This document shows positions 34,840 through 48,178 of a DNA stretch of 64,000 nt, piece after piece (positions within the stretch are counted from its first letter, which is position 1; each line of letters starts with the position of its first letter). The notes below the pieces were generated by a model. The model searched no databases. It was not told the origin of the DNA and worked only from the letters and a program-made list of their open reading frames with translations. A program made the position numbers and the translations under genes. Source of the DNA: Lysinibacillus parviboronicapiens (lineage in GTDB: Bacteria; Bacillota; Bacilli; Bacillales_A; Planococcaceae); assembly GCF_003049575.1 (NCBI RefSeq), contig NZ_PYWI01000012.1, forward strand, positions 84,176 to 148,175, read 5' to 3'.

Positions 34840-34857
34840 CAGTGTAACAACAAGTAA

Positions 34858-36285
34858 TTAACGTTTTGCGATTTCTTGTTGTAATAATTTATTTACCATT
34901 GGTGGGTTCGCTTGGCCTTTAGTTGCTTTCATAATTTGACCAACTAAGAAACCAATAGCACGGTCTTTACCATTTTTAAAGTCCTCGATTGATTGTGCAT
35001 TGTTATCTAACACTTCTGACACAATAGCTAATAATGCACCTTCATCAGAAATTTGCACTAATCCTTTAGCTTTAACGATTTCTTCCGCAGAGCCACCGTT
35101 TTCTACTAATTCGGCAAATACTTTTTTACCGATTTTAGAAGAAATCGTACCATCAGTAATTAATTTCACCATGCCTGCCAGGTTTTCTGGTGTTAGCGCA
35201 GTATCTTTAAGTTCCTTCTGTTCTGCATTTAAGTAGGCAGAAACATCACCCATTAACCAGTTTGCAGAAAGCTTCGCATCTGCTCCACCCGCCACCATTG
35301 CCTCAAAGAAGTCTGATATTTCTTTTGAAATAACAAGGACACCGGCATCATAAGCAGTTAAGCCTAATTCTGATTCATAGCGTGCTTTACGCGCATCAGG
35401 AAGTTCAGGGATTTCTGATTTCACACGCTCTAGCCATTCGTCATCGATTGACAGACGTACTAAGTCTGGCTCAGGGAAGTAACGGTAATCATCTGTTCCT
35501 TCTTTGACACGCATAAGAATTGTTTTACCTGTTTTCTCATCGAAGCGACGTGTTTCTTGCTCAATCACACCGCCTGACAATAATACATCCGCCTGACGTA
35601 ATTCTTCATGCTCAAGACCACGGCGAACGTAGTTGAATGAGTTCAGGTTTTTAAGTTCAGTTTTTGTACCAAACTCTTCTTGACCATAAGGACGAATTGA
35701 AATGTTGGCATCACAACGTAGTGAACCTTCCTCCATACGAACGTCAGAAACACCTGTATATTGAATGATTGATTTTACTTTTTCAAGGTATGCATAGGCT
35801 TCGTTTGGTGTACGAATGTCCGGCTCAGAAACGATTTCCACAAGCGGTGTACCTTGACGGTTGAAGTCAACTAATGAATGATCGCCTGCGTGAGACAGTT
35901 TACCAGCATCTTCTTCCATATGAAGGCGTGTGATACCGATGCGTTTTGTGTAACCATCTACTTCAATATCAACCCAACCATTTTTACCGATTGGCTTATC
36001 AAATTGTGAAATTTGGTAAGCTTTCGGATTATCTGGATAGAAGTAGTTTTTACGGTCGAACTTCGTTTCTTGTTCGATTTCCATGTTTAACGCCAGTGCA
36101 GCGCGCATTGCATAGTCAACAACATTTTTATTTAACACTGGTAATACCCCAGGGTAACCAAGGTCAATTACAGATGTGTTTGTATTTGGCTCCGCACCAA
36201 AATGGTTTGGTGACGCAGAGAAAATTTTCGATTCAGTTTTCAACTCAACGTGAATTTCTAAACCTATTACTGTTTCAAAGTTCAT
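34858..36285 (-). CDS. gatB: Asp-tRNA(Asn)/Glu-tRNA(Gln) amidotransferase subunit B
   Basis: 475 residues. It activates the misacylated tRNA by phosphorylation so that ammonia from GatA can convert Glu-tRNA(Gln) to Gln-tRNA(Gln). Motifs: [20 protein letters not shown], the metal site region, [10 protein letters not shown], and a C-terminal YqeY-like helical tail. The frame runs on to 36375 but the ATG at 36283-36285 has GGGAGG and matches the family N-terminus. It begins one base after the gatA stop. Last gene of gatCAB. Confidence 0.96.
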   Translation of the reverse strand: MNFETVIGLEIHVELKTESKIFSASPNHFGAEPNTNTSVIDLGYPGVLPVLNKNVVDYAMRAALALNMEIEQETKFDRKNYFYPDNPKAYQISQFDKPIGKNGWVDIEVDGYTKRIGITRLHMEEDAGKLSHAGDHSLVDFNRQGTPLVEIVSEPDIRTPNEAYAYLEKVKSIIQYTGVSDVRMEEGSLRCDANISIRPYGQEEFGTKTELKNLNSFNYVRRGLEHEELRQADVLLSGGVIEQETRRFDEKTGKTILMRVKEGTDDYRYFPEPDLVRLSIDDEWLERVKSEIPELPDARKARYESELGLTAYDAGVLVISKEISDFFEAMVAGGADAKLSANWLMGDVSAYLNAEQKELKDTALTPENLAGMVKLITDGTISSKIGKKVFAELVENGGSAEEIVKAKGLVQISDEGALLAIVSEVLDNNAQSIEDFKNGKDRAIGFLVGQIMKATKGQANPPMVNKLLQQEIAKR

Positions 36286-36286
36286 G

Positions 36287-37750
36287 TTATTTTCCCTCCC
36301 AAATTTGAGGAACTTGTTTATGGAACTCCGTTGCTTGTTCAAAAGCATGAGCTGTGCGGTAAATAGTAGCTTCATCGAAATGTTTACCGATAATTTGTAA
36401 GCCTAGAGGTAGACCATTTTCAGAGCCGCAAGGAATTGAAATCGCTGGTACACCTGCTAAGTTAATAGGAATTGTTAAAATATCGTTCGCGTACATTGTC
36501 ATTGGATCATCTACATTTTCACCAATTTTAAATGCTGGTGTAGGTGAAGTTGGTCCAATAATTACATCAAAGTCTTCGAAAACTTTGTCGTAGTCTGCTT
36601 TGATAAGTGTACGTGCTTGCTGTGCTTTTTTGTAATAAGCATCGTAAGTACCTGCGCTTAGAGAATAAGTACCAAGCATGATACGACGTTTTACTTCATC
36701 ACCGAAGCCTTGTGCACGAGTTTCTTTGTAAAGGTCCATTAAGTTTTCAACGTTTTCAGCACGGAAGCCGTAACGGATACCGTCAAAACGTGAAAGGTTA
36801 GAAGACGCTTCAGAAGAAGATAAGATATAGTAAGCAGCAAGTGCATATTTTGAGTGAGGAAGAGAAACTTCTTCTACTGTTGCACCTAAGCCTTTAAGTA
36901 CTTCTAATGCATCCAGAACAGATTGACGAGCTGCCTCACCAACACCTTCACCAAGGAATTCCTTCGGCACAGCGATACGTAAGCCTTTTACATCGCCTGT
37001 AAGCGCTGCTGCAAAGTTTGGTACTTCTACGTTTGCTGAAGTTGAATCGTTTGCATCTAAACCTGAAATTGCTTCAAGTAAAAGTGCATTGTCTTCAACG
37101 TTACGAGTAATTGGCCCAATTTGATCTAAAGAAGATGCAAATGCCACAAGACCAAATCGAGATACACGACCATATGTAGGTTTCATCCCTACAACGCCAC
37201 AATAAGCTGCTGGTTGACGGATTGAACCACCTGTGTCTGAACCAAGTGAAAATGGTACTTCACCAGCTGCTACCGCTGCTGCAGAAGCGCCTGAAGAACC
37301 GCCTGGTACGTGGTTTAAGTTCCATGGATTTTTCGTTGTTTTATACGCTGAGTTCTCATTTGAAGAACCCATCGCGAATTCGTCCATGTTTAATTTACCG
37401 ATTGTAATCATACCGGCTTCACGTAATTTTTTTACGACTGTTGCATCATAAATTGGCATGAAACCTTCTAGTATTTTAGAAGCACATGTTGTTTCTAAAC
37501 CTTCTGTTACGATGTTATCTTTAACACCAATCGGAAGGCCAAAAAGTGGTCCGCGCTCTTCAAATGGTACTTTGTCCATTTCAGCTGCTTGTGCAGTTGC
37601 TTTTTCTTCGTTTGAAGCTAGGAATGCTTGTACATCGCCATCCAGCTTTGCAACACGTTCATATGCTTCTTTTGTTAAGTCAGCGATTGTTAAGTTACCT
37701 GCTTTTATATCAGCTTGTAGCTCCTTTGCTGAACGTTCAAATAACGTCAT
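36287..37750 (-). CDS. gatA: Asp-tRNA(Asn)/Glu-tRNA(Gln) amidotransferase subunit A
   Basis: 487 residues of the amidase-signature family. The Ser-cisSer-Lys triad is visible in [14 protein letters not shown] (Lys) and [14 protein letters not shown] with [16 protein letters not shown] (serines). It hydrolyses glutamine to supply ammonia to GatB. Preceded by AGGAGG and 24 bases after gatC. Length is normal for the family. Confidence 0.97.
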   Translation of the reverse strand: MTLFERSAKELQADIKAGNLTIADLTKEAYERVAKLDGDVQAFLASNEEKATAQAAEMDKVPFEERGPLFGLPIGVKDNIVTEGLETTCASKILEGFMPIYDATVVKKLREAGMITIGKLNMDEFAMGSSNENSAYKTTKNPWNLNHVPGGSSGASAAAVAAGEVPFSLGSDTGGSIRQPAAYCGVVGMKPTYGRVSRFGLVAFASSLDQIGPITRNVEDNALLLEAISGLDANDSTSANVEVPNFAAALTGDVKGLRIAVPKEFLGEGVGEAARQSVLDALEVLKGLGATVEEVSLPHSKYALAAYYILSSSEASSNLSRFDGIRYGFRAENVENLMDLYKETRAQGFGDEVKRRIMLGTYSLSAGTYDAYYKKAQQARTLIKADYDKVFEDFDVIIGPTSPTPAFKIGENVDDPMTMYANDILTIPINLAGVPAISIPCGSENGLPLGLQIIGKHFDEATIYRTAHAFEQATEFHKQVPQIWEGK

Positions 37751-37774
37751 GAGGAATCCTCCTATGTTTTAGTA

Positions 37775-38062
37775 TTACATGATAGCTGGTACTTTTACTT
37801 GACCATCTTCTTGTTCTTTTACGTTTAACATCATTACTTCACGGTCTAAACCTTTTGTTGCTACGTCTTCACGCATTACGTTTACTAGTGGTAATACATG
37901 AGTTGTTGGTTCAACATTTGTTGTGTCTAGCTCATTTAATTGCTCTGCGAAGTCTGTAATTTTCCCAAGTTGCTCAGCAAATTTTTCCGCTTCTTCTTCA
38001 GTAATTGCAAGACGTGCTAAATTCGCAACGTGCTTAACCTCTTCTTTTGTTAATTTCGCCAT
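37775..38062 (-). CDS. gatC: Asp-tRNA(Asn)/Glu-tRNA(Gln) amidotransferase subunit C
   Basis: 95 residues, the small helper that wraps GatA and GatB together. Typical pattern: [40 protein letters not shown], and a C-terminal extended tail. The ribosome binding site is GGAGGTG. First gene of the operon. Its presence implies that the organism makes Gln-tRNA by the indirect route. Confidence 0.96.
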   Translation of the reverse strand: MAKLTKEEVKHVANLARLAITEEEAEKFAEQLGKITDFAEQLNELDTTNVEPTTHVLPLVNVMREDVATKGLDREVMMLNVKEQEDGQVKVPAIM

Positions 38063-38426
38063 TTTTCACACCTCCGAATAGTAATCAGATTCATTGTTTT
38101 TATTGATAACAATAGGGCTGAATAAAGTTAACCATGCCCATTATCATAACATTTTTCGTATTAAAAATCACAACTTTCACCAAAAATATAGAAACTTTCA
38201 CTACTGTGACAAAGTGTTGTCAACAGATGTCACAGTATGGAGGAACAAAGCAAAAACTCCTTGTGAAAACTAATTTTTAGCCAACTCAGGCAATGATTCA
38301 TTAAAATTGAATATTACCTCATGTGGTTTGGTTAATCCTGTTGCGAGCCTGAGCGTTGCTTGACCCAAAGCCGAAAATATCATACTTGCTCATAAAAATA
38401 TAGCCAGCACAAGGGCTGACTATATT
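38063..38426. other. Intergenic region ahead of gatC with a spaced inverted repeat
   Basis: 364 bases without a gene. TACTGTGAC (38202-38210) is inverted as GTCACAGTA (38229-38237), 18 bases apart. A TTGACA on the minus strand (38218-38223) lies between the arms, a possible -35 for gatC; no convincing -10 is seen at 17 bases. Confidence 0.45.
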
Positions 38427-38428
38427 TT
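38395..38428 (-). terminator. camS terminator overlapping the stop codon
   Basis: A 14-bp stem (AAAATATAGTCAGC/GCTGGCTATATTTT on the minus strand, one wobble) with a six-base loop. It ends in T residues and ends the pcrB-pcrA-ligA-camS direction of transcription. Confidence 0.75.
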
Positions 38429-39563
38429 AATCATAAATATGCACATAAGGGTCTTTATCATTAGCATCTTTCATAATTAATGCCTCTGGACCATTCATCG
38501 ATGTAACACTCACTTCTACGTTTATATTATCGAATTGATTGATAAGTACACCCGTCAAATATTGTGTAAAACCTCTAACTTCAGCCGCACCAAAAAATTG
38601 GATTGGAATTTCAACCGTTAGTTTTTGTATTTTCTTATTTTGATAGAAGCCCGTTCCAATAACGCTAGTGTAATTGGCAAAATATTTATCCACGTCTTGC
38701 TTGAAATTCTTGAAGTTATTGCTCACATCGCGATAGATATCCTGTGAATCATCTGTTGGGAACATGACATATTCTTCATCAATGGCTTTCCAATCGCTTA
38801 AATCATTTTGTCCTTCTTTCGCTACACCATAAGTGAAATAGGCGCCTGGAATTATTTCATTGCGTGCTTGTTGCTTAAACAACCCTACAACAATTGGCAC
38901 ATCCTTTAGTTCTTCACGTGAACGCATACGTGAAACAATTTCTGCAGCCATCTTTTTTCCTTGCTCTACCAAGGCAGCTTCTGGAATTGGTTCTTCATAA
39001 TATTCACCATATTGCTCTTTTTGATAATAATAAATAGAGTTCAAGGCAAGCCCTATCGAAATACCACCCAGCCTTACTTTATTATCATCTGTTTTTGTTA
39101 AATAATTTTGCTCAACAATATGGGCTAAATAGACAGGTGCTTTGGTTGCACGTTCCTCTGGTGTCATAGCATCAGTTGTTGGAGGATTTAAACCATCTTC
39201 CGTTTGCGAACTACGTGCTAGCCAAGAACTCACTGTACTTTCAGCTAAATATTGACCTTCTTGGAAGTAGTAGTTTTCTGTATCAAACTCATTTTGAGAA
39301 AGTCGCATTAAACCTGTTTCAACTTCCTTCATATCATACTTCGTGTAAATATTTGAAACGACTAATCCACGGCTTGCACTTTCTTTGTAAGGAATTAGCG
39401 TTCTATAAAAAGATTCATCAATCTTTAAGCTTGGAATAATCGTTGTTTCCGCCTTTTCCTGTTGCGTCTCCTGTGTAAGCTCTGTCTCCTTCTTATTAGA
39501 AGGCACACAGCCGACTAGCATTGCAGCAGCTACTATTGCTGGAATGAGTCGAAATGACTTCAT
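38427..39563 (-). CDS. camS: CamS family sex-pheromone-precursor lipoprotein
   Basis: 378 residues. The start MKSFRLIPAIVAAAMLVGCV contains a lipobox (MLVGC), so the protein is exported and lipid-anchored through the cysteine. The rest fits the CamS family, known from the cAM373 pheromone precursor of Staphylococcus and Enterococcus; here the lipoprotein itself, not a pheromone, is probably the conserved function. It is the equivalent of yerH in B. subtilis, downstream of ligA, and lies in the same order here. Confidence 0.9.
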   Translation of the reverse strand: MKSFRLIPAIVAAAMLVGCVPSNKKETELTQETQQEKAETTIIPSLKIDESFYRTLIPYKESASRGLVVSNIYTKYDMKEVETGLMRLSQNEFDTENYYFQEGQYLAESTVSSWLARSSQTEDGLNPPTTDAMTPEERATKAPVYLAHIVEQNYLTKTDDNKVRLGGISIGLALNSIYYYQKEQYGEYYEEPIPEAALVEQGKKMAAEIVSRMRSREELKDVPIVVGLFKQQARNEIIPGAYFTYGVAKEGQNDLSDWKAIDEEYVMFPTDDSQDIYRDVSNNFKNFKQDVDKYFANYTSVIGTGFYQNKKIQKLTVEIPIQFFGAAEVRGFTQYLTGVLINQFDNINVEVSVTSMNGPEALIMKDANDKDPYVHIYD

Positions 39564-39658
39564 TATTTTAGTACCCCTTTACTAATAATCAATTTTGTAC
39601 GAAGATTTTTTGTTCAGTTACATTAGATTTTAACTCCTGAAGAAGGAAATATCTTTCC

Positions 39659-41665
<2,007 letters not shown>

Positions 41666-41679
41666 TTAAGTTCCTCCGC

Positions 41680-43932
41680 TTACGCTTTTTCAATAGGTGC
41701 AAATTGAGCTAATAATCGCTTAATCCCAACTGGCTGTGGGAATGCGATATCAAGCTCTGTACTATCACCCTCACCTTTTACGCTCACAACCATACCTGTT
41801 CCCCATTTTTTGTGAACAGCCTTATCGCCAGCTTTCCAACCAAACTGGTCGCCCCCTGTTGATTGTAAACGGGCAGTAGCTGGTTGTGTTTGTTGTACGG
41901 TACCTAGTGTACGTTTTTGATAGCTGCCAGATGAACGATTACCAGTTGCGAATGGTACTTCCGGTTTGGCACCACCTTTGGATATTGATTGCGTAATATC
42001 CTCTGAAATTTCACGTAAGAAGCGAGAAGCGTTGTTAAAGCTCGAACGTCCAAAAATCGTACGAGATTGTGCACAAGTTAAATACAAACGTTCCTCCGCA
42101 CGTGTTATACCTACATAAGCAAGACGTCGTTCTTCTTCCATTTCATCCTGATCATCTAGTGATCGAGAGTGCGGGAAGATATTTTCCTCCATTCCAATAA
42201 TGAAGACTACAGGGAATTCTAAGCCTTTTGCGGCATGCATCGTCATTAAAATAATGCTTCCCTTTGATGTATCGTCTTTATCGAGTGAATCAATATCTGC
42301 AATCAGTGCTAAATCCGTTAAGAAGGCAATTAAGCTATTATCATCACTACGCTCCTCAAATGCTTTTGTTACAGATAAAAATTCTTCAATATTTTCTAAA
42401 CGACTTTCTGCTTCAATCGTCTTTTCATGTTGAAGCATTGCACGATAACCAGATTTCTCTATAACCTGCTCCACAATCTCTGTCACAGATAAATATTCTT
42501 GCATTTCTGTAAAGCCTTTAATCATCGCATAAAAGTGCTCTGCTGAAGCTGCCGCTTTACCCGTTAACCCCATGAAAACGAGATCATTCATCGCATCGAA
42601 AATGGATCGATCTTGATCAATCGCATAGCGTGCCATTTTTTCAAATGAAGTAGCGCCAATACTACGCTTTGGCTCATTAATAATTCGAGCAAGCGATAAA
42701 TCGTCATCATTGTTGGCAATGAGTCGTAAATACGCTAGTAAATCTTTAATCTCTTTACGATCATAGAATTTTGTGCCCCCAACGATTTGATAAGTCATAT
42801 TAGATTTAACAAGCATTTCCTCCATAACACGAGACTGTGCATTTGTTCGATATAAAATGGCAAAATCATCAAACGTACGATTTTCATTTTTCATAAGCTG
42901 TTGGATTGTTTGGATGACGAACTGTGCTTCTTCTTGTTCGTTATAGGCTTTGTATAGGGCGATTTTTTCACCCTCTAAGTTTTCTGTGCGTAGTTCTTTT
43001 GGATAACGCGTCGTATTATTTTGAATGACGTCATTCGCTGCTTTCAGGATGCGTTTCGTGGAGCGATAATTTTGCTCTAACATGATTACCTTGGCGTTTG
43101 GATAATCTTTTTCAAACGAAAGAATATTTCCGATATCCGCACCACGCCAACGATAAATCGATTGGTCAGAATCCCCTACGACACAGATATTTTGAAATTT
43201 CTTTGCAAGTAGTTGCACGAGTAAATATTGGGATTTATTGGTATCTTGGTATTCATCCACATGAATATATTGAAATTTATTTTGATAATATTCGAGTACT
43301 TCTGGTACCCGTTTAAATAATGTAATTGTCGTCATAATCAAATCATCAAAATCAAGTGATTGGTTACGACGCAAACGTTTTTCATAGCCTTTGTATACAA
43401 GCGCAATTGTTTTCTCATAGGGATTATGTTCATTCATATTAGCTGTATATTCATCAGCAGTGATACATTCATTTTTGGCCGAGCTTATGGCATTTAAAAT
43501 AGCACGGGGTTCAAATCGCTTAGGATCGATATTTTCATCCTTTAAGACATTTTTCACGACCGATAACTGATCAGTAGAATCTAAAATTGAAAAATTACGT
43601 GACAAACCAAGCTGATCGATATTACGACGTAAAATTCGCACACACATCGAGTGGAACGTCGATACCCACATGCTGTCCCCCGTGCCATTACCCAGGATTC
43701 CATCAATACGTTCTCGCATTTCACGTGCAGCTTTATTTGTGAACGTGATTGCTAGAATTTTTGATGGATATACTTCCTTTTCAATCATCAAATACGCAAT
43801 ACGATGCGTTAATACTCTTGTTTTCCCAGAACCGGCACCTGCCATAATTAGTAGTGGGCCTTCTGTTGTTTTTACTGCTCTTTCTTGCTCAGGATTCATT
43901 CCTGCTAATAAGTTTTTTGTTAAATGCTCCAT
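41680..43932 (-). CDS. pcrA: ATP-dependent DNA helicase PcrA (UvrD/Rep family)
   Basis: 750 residues, superfamily 1A helicase. Motifs: [19 protein letters not shown] (Walker A), [25 protein letters not shown] (Walker B), [45 protein letters not shown], and [12 protein letters not shown]. It unwinds DNA 3'-5' in repair and rolling-circle replication and removes RecA filaments. The C-terminus has the Tudor-like RNA polymerase-interacting segment ([19 protein letters not shown]). The ribosome binding site is GGAGGTG. Confidence 0.97.
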   Translation of the reverse strand: MEHLTKNLLAGMNPEQERAVKTTEGPLLIMAGAGSGKTRVLTHRIAYLMIEKEVYPSKILAITFTNKAAREMRERIDGILGNGTGDSMWVSTFHSMCVRILRRNIDQLGLSRNFSILDSTDQLSVVKNVLKDENIDPKRFEPRAILNAISSAKNECITADEYTANMNEHNPYEKTIALVYKGYEKRLRRNQSLDFDDLIMTTITLFKRVPEVLEYYQNKFQYIHVDEYQDTNKSQYLLVQLLAKKFQNICVVGDSDQSIYRWRGADIGNILSFEKDYPNAKVIMLEQNYRSTKRILKAANDVIQNNTTRYPKELRTENLEGEKIALYKAYNEQEEAQFVIQTIQQLMKNENRTFDDFAILYRTNAQSRVMEEMLVKSNMTYQIVGGTKFYDRKEIKDLLAYLRLIANNDDDLSLARIINEPKRSIGATSFEKMARYAIDQDRSIFDAMNDLVFMGLTGKAAASAEHFYAMIKGFTEMQEYLSVTEIVEQVIEKSGYRAMLQHEKTIEAESRLENIEEFLSVTKAFEERSDDNSLIAFLTDLALIADIDSLDKDDTSKGSIILMTMHAAKGLEFPVVFIIGMEENIFPHSRSLDDQDEMEEERRLAYVGITRAEERLYLTCAQSRTIFGRSSFNNASRFLREISEDITQSISKGGAKPEVPFATGNRSSGSYQKRTLGTVQQTQPATARLQSTGGDQFGWKAGDKAVHKKWGTGMVVSVKGEGDSTELDIAFPQPVGIKRLLAQFAPIEKA

Positions 43933-44243
43933 ATTGCACCTCCAATCAAATTCCCCATGGCGAGCTTTCTACAAAATTTCGAATTATGCTTAGTCGTACA
44001 AAAAGGCTTGGACACAATGTTCGTTTTACCGCTTTACCGCAATGCTTTAGAACGGCGCTTTAACGATGCAATGTTATGAGCCTAATCGTCGAAGCGATGT
44101 TAGTAGGGTAAGCTTTTTACACTAACTACATGTCGCTATAAATTCACGCGTAGTGTATCCAAGACACTCGCCGGAGACTGTCATTTCATTAACATAGTGT
44201 TGAAATTGCCACTGAATAAAATCACTCAAACGTTTGTTCTTAA
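43933..44243. other. Gap between pcrA and pcrB, no feature seen
   Basis: 311 bases with stops in all frames and no convincing promoter, hairpin with T run, or RNA motif. In B. subtilis pcrB and pcrA are adjacent, so this spacer is longer than expected. Confidence 0.5.
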
Positions 44244-44933
44244 TTATATCGTATTTTTAACTGCCTTAACAGTCGCAAGTGCAGCTTTTAAATCCTCATA
44301 AATTATATTGCCAACAACTACCGTATCCGCATATTTTGCCATTTCCTCAGCCTGCTTCGTAGTGGTAATGCCACCGCCATAAAATAGCTTTGTATTTTGC
44401 AATTCATTTTTAACGGCATGTACAATTTCAATATCACCATACATCCCACTGTATTCTACATAAAATACAGGTAGTTTAAAGAAGTTTTCCGCCATTCGTG
44501 CATAAGCAACAACATCATCTATCGATAAATCTGTTTTCGCTCCTGTTACTTCAGCTACCTTGCAGTTTGGGTTTAAAATACAATATCCTTCCGCAACAAG
44601 CTCTTCCCAAACCATAATATCGCCGTACTCTTTAATGGCTTCATGATGTAAATTTTTAATCCACTTCGGATCATCACTATTTAACACCGTTGGAATGAAA
44701 TAATAGTCATAACCCGGTGTCACTGATTCTACCGTTGAAATTTCAAGTGCTATTGGTACTTCAAAGCGACGAACACGCACTAGCAAGTCTAATACACCAT
44801 CTAAAGTTACGCCATCTGTGCCGCCAACTAAAATTACGTCTGTTCCTGATTCGCAAATTTTTTCGAGTGCCTCATCCGAAATTTCCTTAGCCGGATCTAG
44901 CTTGAACACATGTCTCCACGCTAAATAATCCAT
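44244..44933 (-). CDS. pcrB: Heptaprenylglyceryl phosphate synthase PcrB
   Basis: 229 residues, a TIM-barrel prenyltransferase that joins heptaprenyl diphosphate to sn-glycerol-1-phosphate. Motifs: [40 protein letters not shown], and the phosphate site [20 protein letters not shown] with [10 protein letters not shown]. It is membrane-associated. The ATG follows AGGTGG by eight bases. Same relative order as in B. subtilis (yerC, pcrB, pcrA). Confidence 0.95.
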   Translation of the reverse strand: MDYLAWRHVFKLDPAKEISDEALEKICESGTDVILVGGTDGVTLDGVLDLLVRVRRFEVPIALEISTVESVTPGYDYYFIPTVLNSDDPKWIKNLHHEAIKEYGDIMVWEELVAEGYCILNPNCKVAEVTGAKTDLSIDDVVAYARMAENFFKLPVFYVEYSGMYGDIEIVHAVKNELQNTKLFYGGGITTTKQAEEMAKYADTVVVGNIIYEDLKAALATVKAVKNTI

Positions 44934-45007
44934 CTATTTTACCACCTATCACTTTCTATCTATTCGTTTACAAGTATAGCTTATGACTGTCGACAAAAAA
45001 ATGAAAA

Positions 45008-45033
45008 AGACTGAGCAGAAATTCTACTCAGCC
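45008..45033 (-). terminator. Terminator after yerC
   Basis: GGCTGAGTAGAA pairs with TTCTGCTCAGTC on the minus strand (wobble pairs) and is followed by five T residues. It separates the yerABC group from pcrB. Confidence 0.75.
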
Positions 45034-45042
45034 TGTTACCTA

Positions 45043-45363
45043 CTATTCTTTTGGTGCTTGGAATGGCTTTTCGTCTGGATACAAACGACCTAACATTTCA
45101 TCATATGTATCATTCCCATAATCAAAGCAACGACGTACACGTGAAATGGTAGCTGTACTTGCACCCGTTTCCTTTTTAATGGATTCGTAGGTTTTCTTTA
45201 AACGTAATAAATGTGCAACCTCAAAACGTTGTGCTAGCGATTGAATTTCACTAATCGTACATAAGTCATCAAAAAATTTATAGCATTCTTCGATGTCTTT
45301 TAGCTCTAACACTGCTTTAAATAACTGATCTGTTTGATGCCCTCGAATTTTTTCGATTTGCAT
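45043..45363 (-). CDS. yerC: YerC/YecD family TrpR-related DNA-binding protein
   Basis: 106 residues of the TrpR-like YerC family: helix-turn-helix region SLAQRFEVAHLLRLKKTYES, then KKETGASTATISRVRRCFDY, with a C-terminal tail. Cytosolic, probably a transcription factor; its targets are not known. The ribosome binding site is GGGAGGG. It lies 15 bases after the DUF3048 gene and is followed by a terminator. Confidence 0.92.
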   Translation of the reverse strand: MQIEKIRGHQTDQLFKAVLELKDIEECYKFFDDLCTISEIQSLAQRFEVAHLLRLKKTYESIKKETGASTATISRVRRCFDYGNDTYDEMLGRLYPDEKPFQAPKE

Positions 45364-45378
45364 GCAATTTCCCTCCCT

Positions 45379-46431
45379 TTAAGGCTGCGTTTTCACCATT
45401 GCTTGTAACCCCGGTGAAGATGGTACGAAATGAATCCAAGACTTTCCTGGTACTAACTTTACTAGCTCACCAGACTCTTCAACAGCCATTGGTAGTCCAT
45501 CAATATTAGCCCATTTGACTTCTCTCATATAGCCATTTTGAAAAACATACGCATTTCCACCAGATGTTAAATCAATATCTTGGCGACCTACATTATCAAT
45601 TGTTTGATGTTTCATCTCAAAAAATAAAACATTTGCTAATGTTATTGCTTCGCCTGTTAACATATCCTTTGTGTCAACGCTAGCCGATTGTCGTCCATAA
45701 CGATTGTTTTGATGATCATACACATACGAATTGTGGAAATACTCATTATTTCCATAGTAAATGTCAACTTGACTTGTTTCAATGCCTATTTTACCACGTT
45801 CTTCGGCTTCATAAAAAGTCTGACGTACTTTTTCACTGTAATTCATTGAAGCGCCAACTTTTTCTGCACCATTTAATATATTTTCTGCAGTAATATATGA
45901 ATTATGTGGTGCAACACGCTCTTTTGAACGTTTGAACAGTGTGCCATCATAATTCATGCCATTTATATTGTCAACTACATTATTGCTAAGCATGGATTTT
46001 GCCTCTGGACTATAACCGTGTGCAACATAAAATGCACCAAAGCCCTTCGCCATATCAACAAAGTAAGAACGTGCACTACGTACTGGTCCCACATTTTCTG
46101 GTAACTTACTTTGATAGACTGCTAATAAGCGAGTAACATTACCTTCTGCTAACATTTCATAAAACATATCTGCTGCTGCTAAACCCGATTGCGGACGAGC
46201 AGCAGGGTGATTATTAATCGTCACAATAATTGGACGTTGTGTTACTTCTTCAGCGACAGCTTCACCTGTTAATGGAGCAATTTCTACTGCTTCCTTCACA
46301 GGCTCATCAATTACTGATTCTTTTTCAGGTGTCGCAACCGCTTCTTCCGCTTCTGATGCATCTTTTGAACATCCTCCGATGAACAAAGCGCTAAATGCTA
46401 ATGCCATAAATAACTTCTTGGATTTAAACAC
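45379..46431 (-). CDS. yerB: DUF3048 lipoprotein (YerB)
   Basis: 350 residues. The signal peptide and lipobox (KLFMALAFSALFIGGCSKDA) predict a lipid-anchored extracellular protein. An acidic linker of about 35 residues follows. The remainder shows DUF3048 motifs (RPIIVTINNHPAARPQSGLA, VGPVRSARSYFVDMAKGF, YAHNS-like APHNSYI). Function unproven. The start is GTG at 46431 with GGGGA upstream. It is homologous to yerB of B. subtilis and in the same position. Confidence 0.9.
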   Translation of the reverse strand: MFKSKKLFMALAFSALFIGGCSKDASEAEEAVATPEKESVIDEPVKEAVEIAPLTGEAVAEEVTQRPIIVTINNHPAARPQSGLAAADMFYEMLAEGNVTRLLAVYQSKLPENVGPVRSARSYFVDMAKGFGAFYVAHGYSPEAKSMLSNNVVDNINGMNYDGTLFKRSKERVAPHNSYITAENILNGAEKVGASMNYSEKVRQTFYEAEERGKIGIETSQVDIYYGNNEYFHNSYVYDHQNNRYGRQSASVDTKDMLTGEAITLANVLFFEMKHQTIDNVGRQDIDLTSGGNAYVFQNGYMREVKWANIDGLPMAVEESGELVKLVPGKSWIHFVPSSPGLQAMVKTQP

Positions 46432-46450
46432 AACTATTCCCCTTCCTCGA

Positions 46451-48178
46451 TTAACGCATCACTGCTGGTAATAATATCTTATTCTTCATTACATCAAAAA
46501 TACCTTTTGGCGTAATGCGAATATAAGGCAAGTGGGTGGATTGTAAAAATAATAGAGTATAAATTGCATCACCTAGGTGATAGCCTCGGTCCTTAAGCGT
46601 TTGCTTTAAAACACGTTCCTGTTCCATTAATTCCTCAAAGTTGCTTTCTGACAATAGGCCGTTAATGGCCAACGGAATTGAAGCAATTGCTCCTTCCTTG
46701 TCAACTAAGACAATTCCACCTTTCATCTTTTTAAATGCAACAAAAGCTTTTTGCATAGCATGTATATTTTTTCCGATTAAAATGAAGTCTCCTGTATTGG
46801 AATACGAAGAAATCAATCCGTCAATATTTGAAGCAAAGCCCTTGATAAAAGTATTAACACGCCATTTGCCGTTGCGATCCACAAGCATTAAAAAACATTC
46901 ATCTTTGTCTCCAATAATTTGACCGTCTACTACTTGAGCCGTAACATTATAGGGCTTCGTAATAACATCGTTCTCAAGTTTTATGCCCAACGGCGTAGAA
47001 AATTGGAAATCATACTCTTCCATATCAAAGTTTACTTCAAAGTTTTTCTCTTCTTGCCAATCAACTACATCGAAAGTATAACACTTTATACCATCACGCT
47101 TCAGCCAAACTCCCTTGGATAACACACTTTCAGGTGTCGGTGTAAATTCATTTTTCAAAATATTGAACGTCGCTATTCGACCTGTCGCGATGATACCTTG
47201 ATAATGTGTTAAATCATAGTAACGAGCAATATTATAGGATGCCATTTGATAGGCATCAATTGGTGATACCCCTGCATCCAAAGCAAGCTGAATACACTGA
47301 TCCATAACGCCCTTACGATAAAAACTCGGCGTTGAACCATCAGTGGTCATCATTAGATGATCAAAAATAGGAAGCTGTTTATCTAGCACACCTTTTAACA
47401 AGCTCCCTAAATCCTTCCTAATAGAAGAATGGCGTAATGTCACTGCATATCCATGTAAGATTCTTTTTTCCACATCTTCAATAGTCATTGCTTCATGATC
47501 ACCATCTGCACCAATCAGCTTCATCTTCGCCAATGTGTTTGAAGAGGCGCCTGGGAAATGGCCTTCAATCTTTTTATTCATGTGCTTTGCTTGTAAAATC
47601 CAATGTAGCATTTGATTATCACCCTGTAGTAAACGTGGCCATCCTGTTAATTCGCCACCTAATAATACGTCTGATCTATCTAGCCACTGATTTACAGAGG
47701 ATGTTGTAAAAATTTCTTCTTCATTATAAATTTCAGTTTGGGCATCAAATCGCACCCACCAATAGAAAATGAATGGCAGTGTATTTAATTTCTCTATCAG
47801 TGAAAACGCTTTCTTTTCTTTTAACATTAATAAGAGTGTTAAATTATCTGCAATAAAAGTAGTGGTGCCTCCTTGTGCAGCGTAGTCAGCAAAAGACTGT
47901 GGATTATATAGCTGAGTTGGATGTACATGGGGTTCAATATATCCAGGCACAATTACTTTATTTTCTACATCAATTATTTCTGTCCCATCCACATTTTTTG
48001 GCATTTCTTGCCCAGTATAAACAATCCTATCTCCACTCACCCATATATTACCTTTAACCCACTGTTTAAGCATACTATGTAAATAGCGAGCATTTTTAAA
48101 AACAATATCTGGATTATTTTCGCCATTAATAATATTAATATGATTTCTAACATCTTTTATTTTCCAATGGTAATCCAT
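46451..48178 (-). CDS. yerA: Adenine deaminase-like amidohydrolase (YerA)
   Basis: 575 residues of the metal-dependent amidohydrolase superfamily. N-terminal metal site IEPHVHPTQLYNPQSFADYA, GGTTTFIAD, then EGHFPGAS and LRHSSIRKDLGSLL, and a C-terminal adenine deaminase domain. It resembles AdeC but belongs to the YerA branch; adenine deaminase activity is possible and would fit its place next to the purine operon. The frame opens at 48244, but the ATG at 48176-48178 has GAGAGGAG upstream. It runs toward yerB and yerC. Confidence 0.9.
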   Translation of the reverse strand: MDYHWKIKDVRNHINIINGENNPDIVFKNARYLHSMLKQWVKGNIWVSGDRIVYTGQEMPKNVDGTEIIDVENKVIVPGYIEPHVHPTQLYNPQSFADYAAQGGTTTFIADNLTLLLMLKEKKAFSLIEKLNTLPFIFYWWVRFDAQTEIYNEEEIFTTSSVNQWLDRSDVLLGGELTGWPRLLQGDNQMLHWILQAKHMNKKIEGHFPGASSNTLAKMKLIGADGDHEAMTIEDVEKRILHGYAVTLRHSSIRKDLGSLLKGVLDKQLPIFDHLMMTTDGSTPSFYRKGVMDQCIQLALDAGVSPIDAYQMASYNIARYYDLTHYQGIIATGRIATFNILKNEFTPTPESVLSKGVWLKRDGIKCYTFDVVDWQEEKNFEVNFDMEEYDFQFSTPLGIKLENDVITKPYNVTAQVVDGQIIGDKDECFLMLVDRNGKWRVNTFIKGFASNIDGLISSYSNTGDFILIGKNIHAMQKAFVAFKKMKGGIVLVDKEGAIASIPLAINGLLSESNFEELMEQERVLKQTLKDRGYHLGDAIYTLLFLQSTHLPYIRITPKGIFDVMKNKILLPAVMR

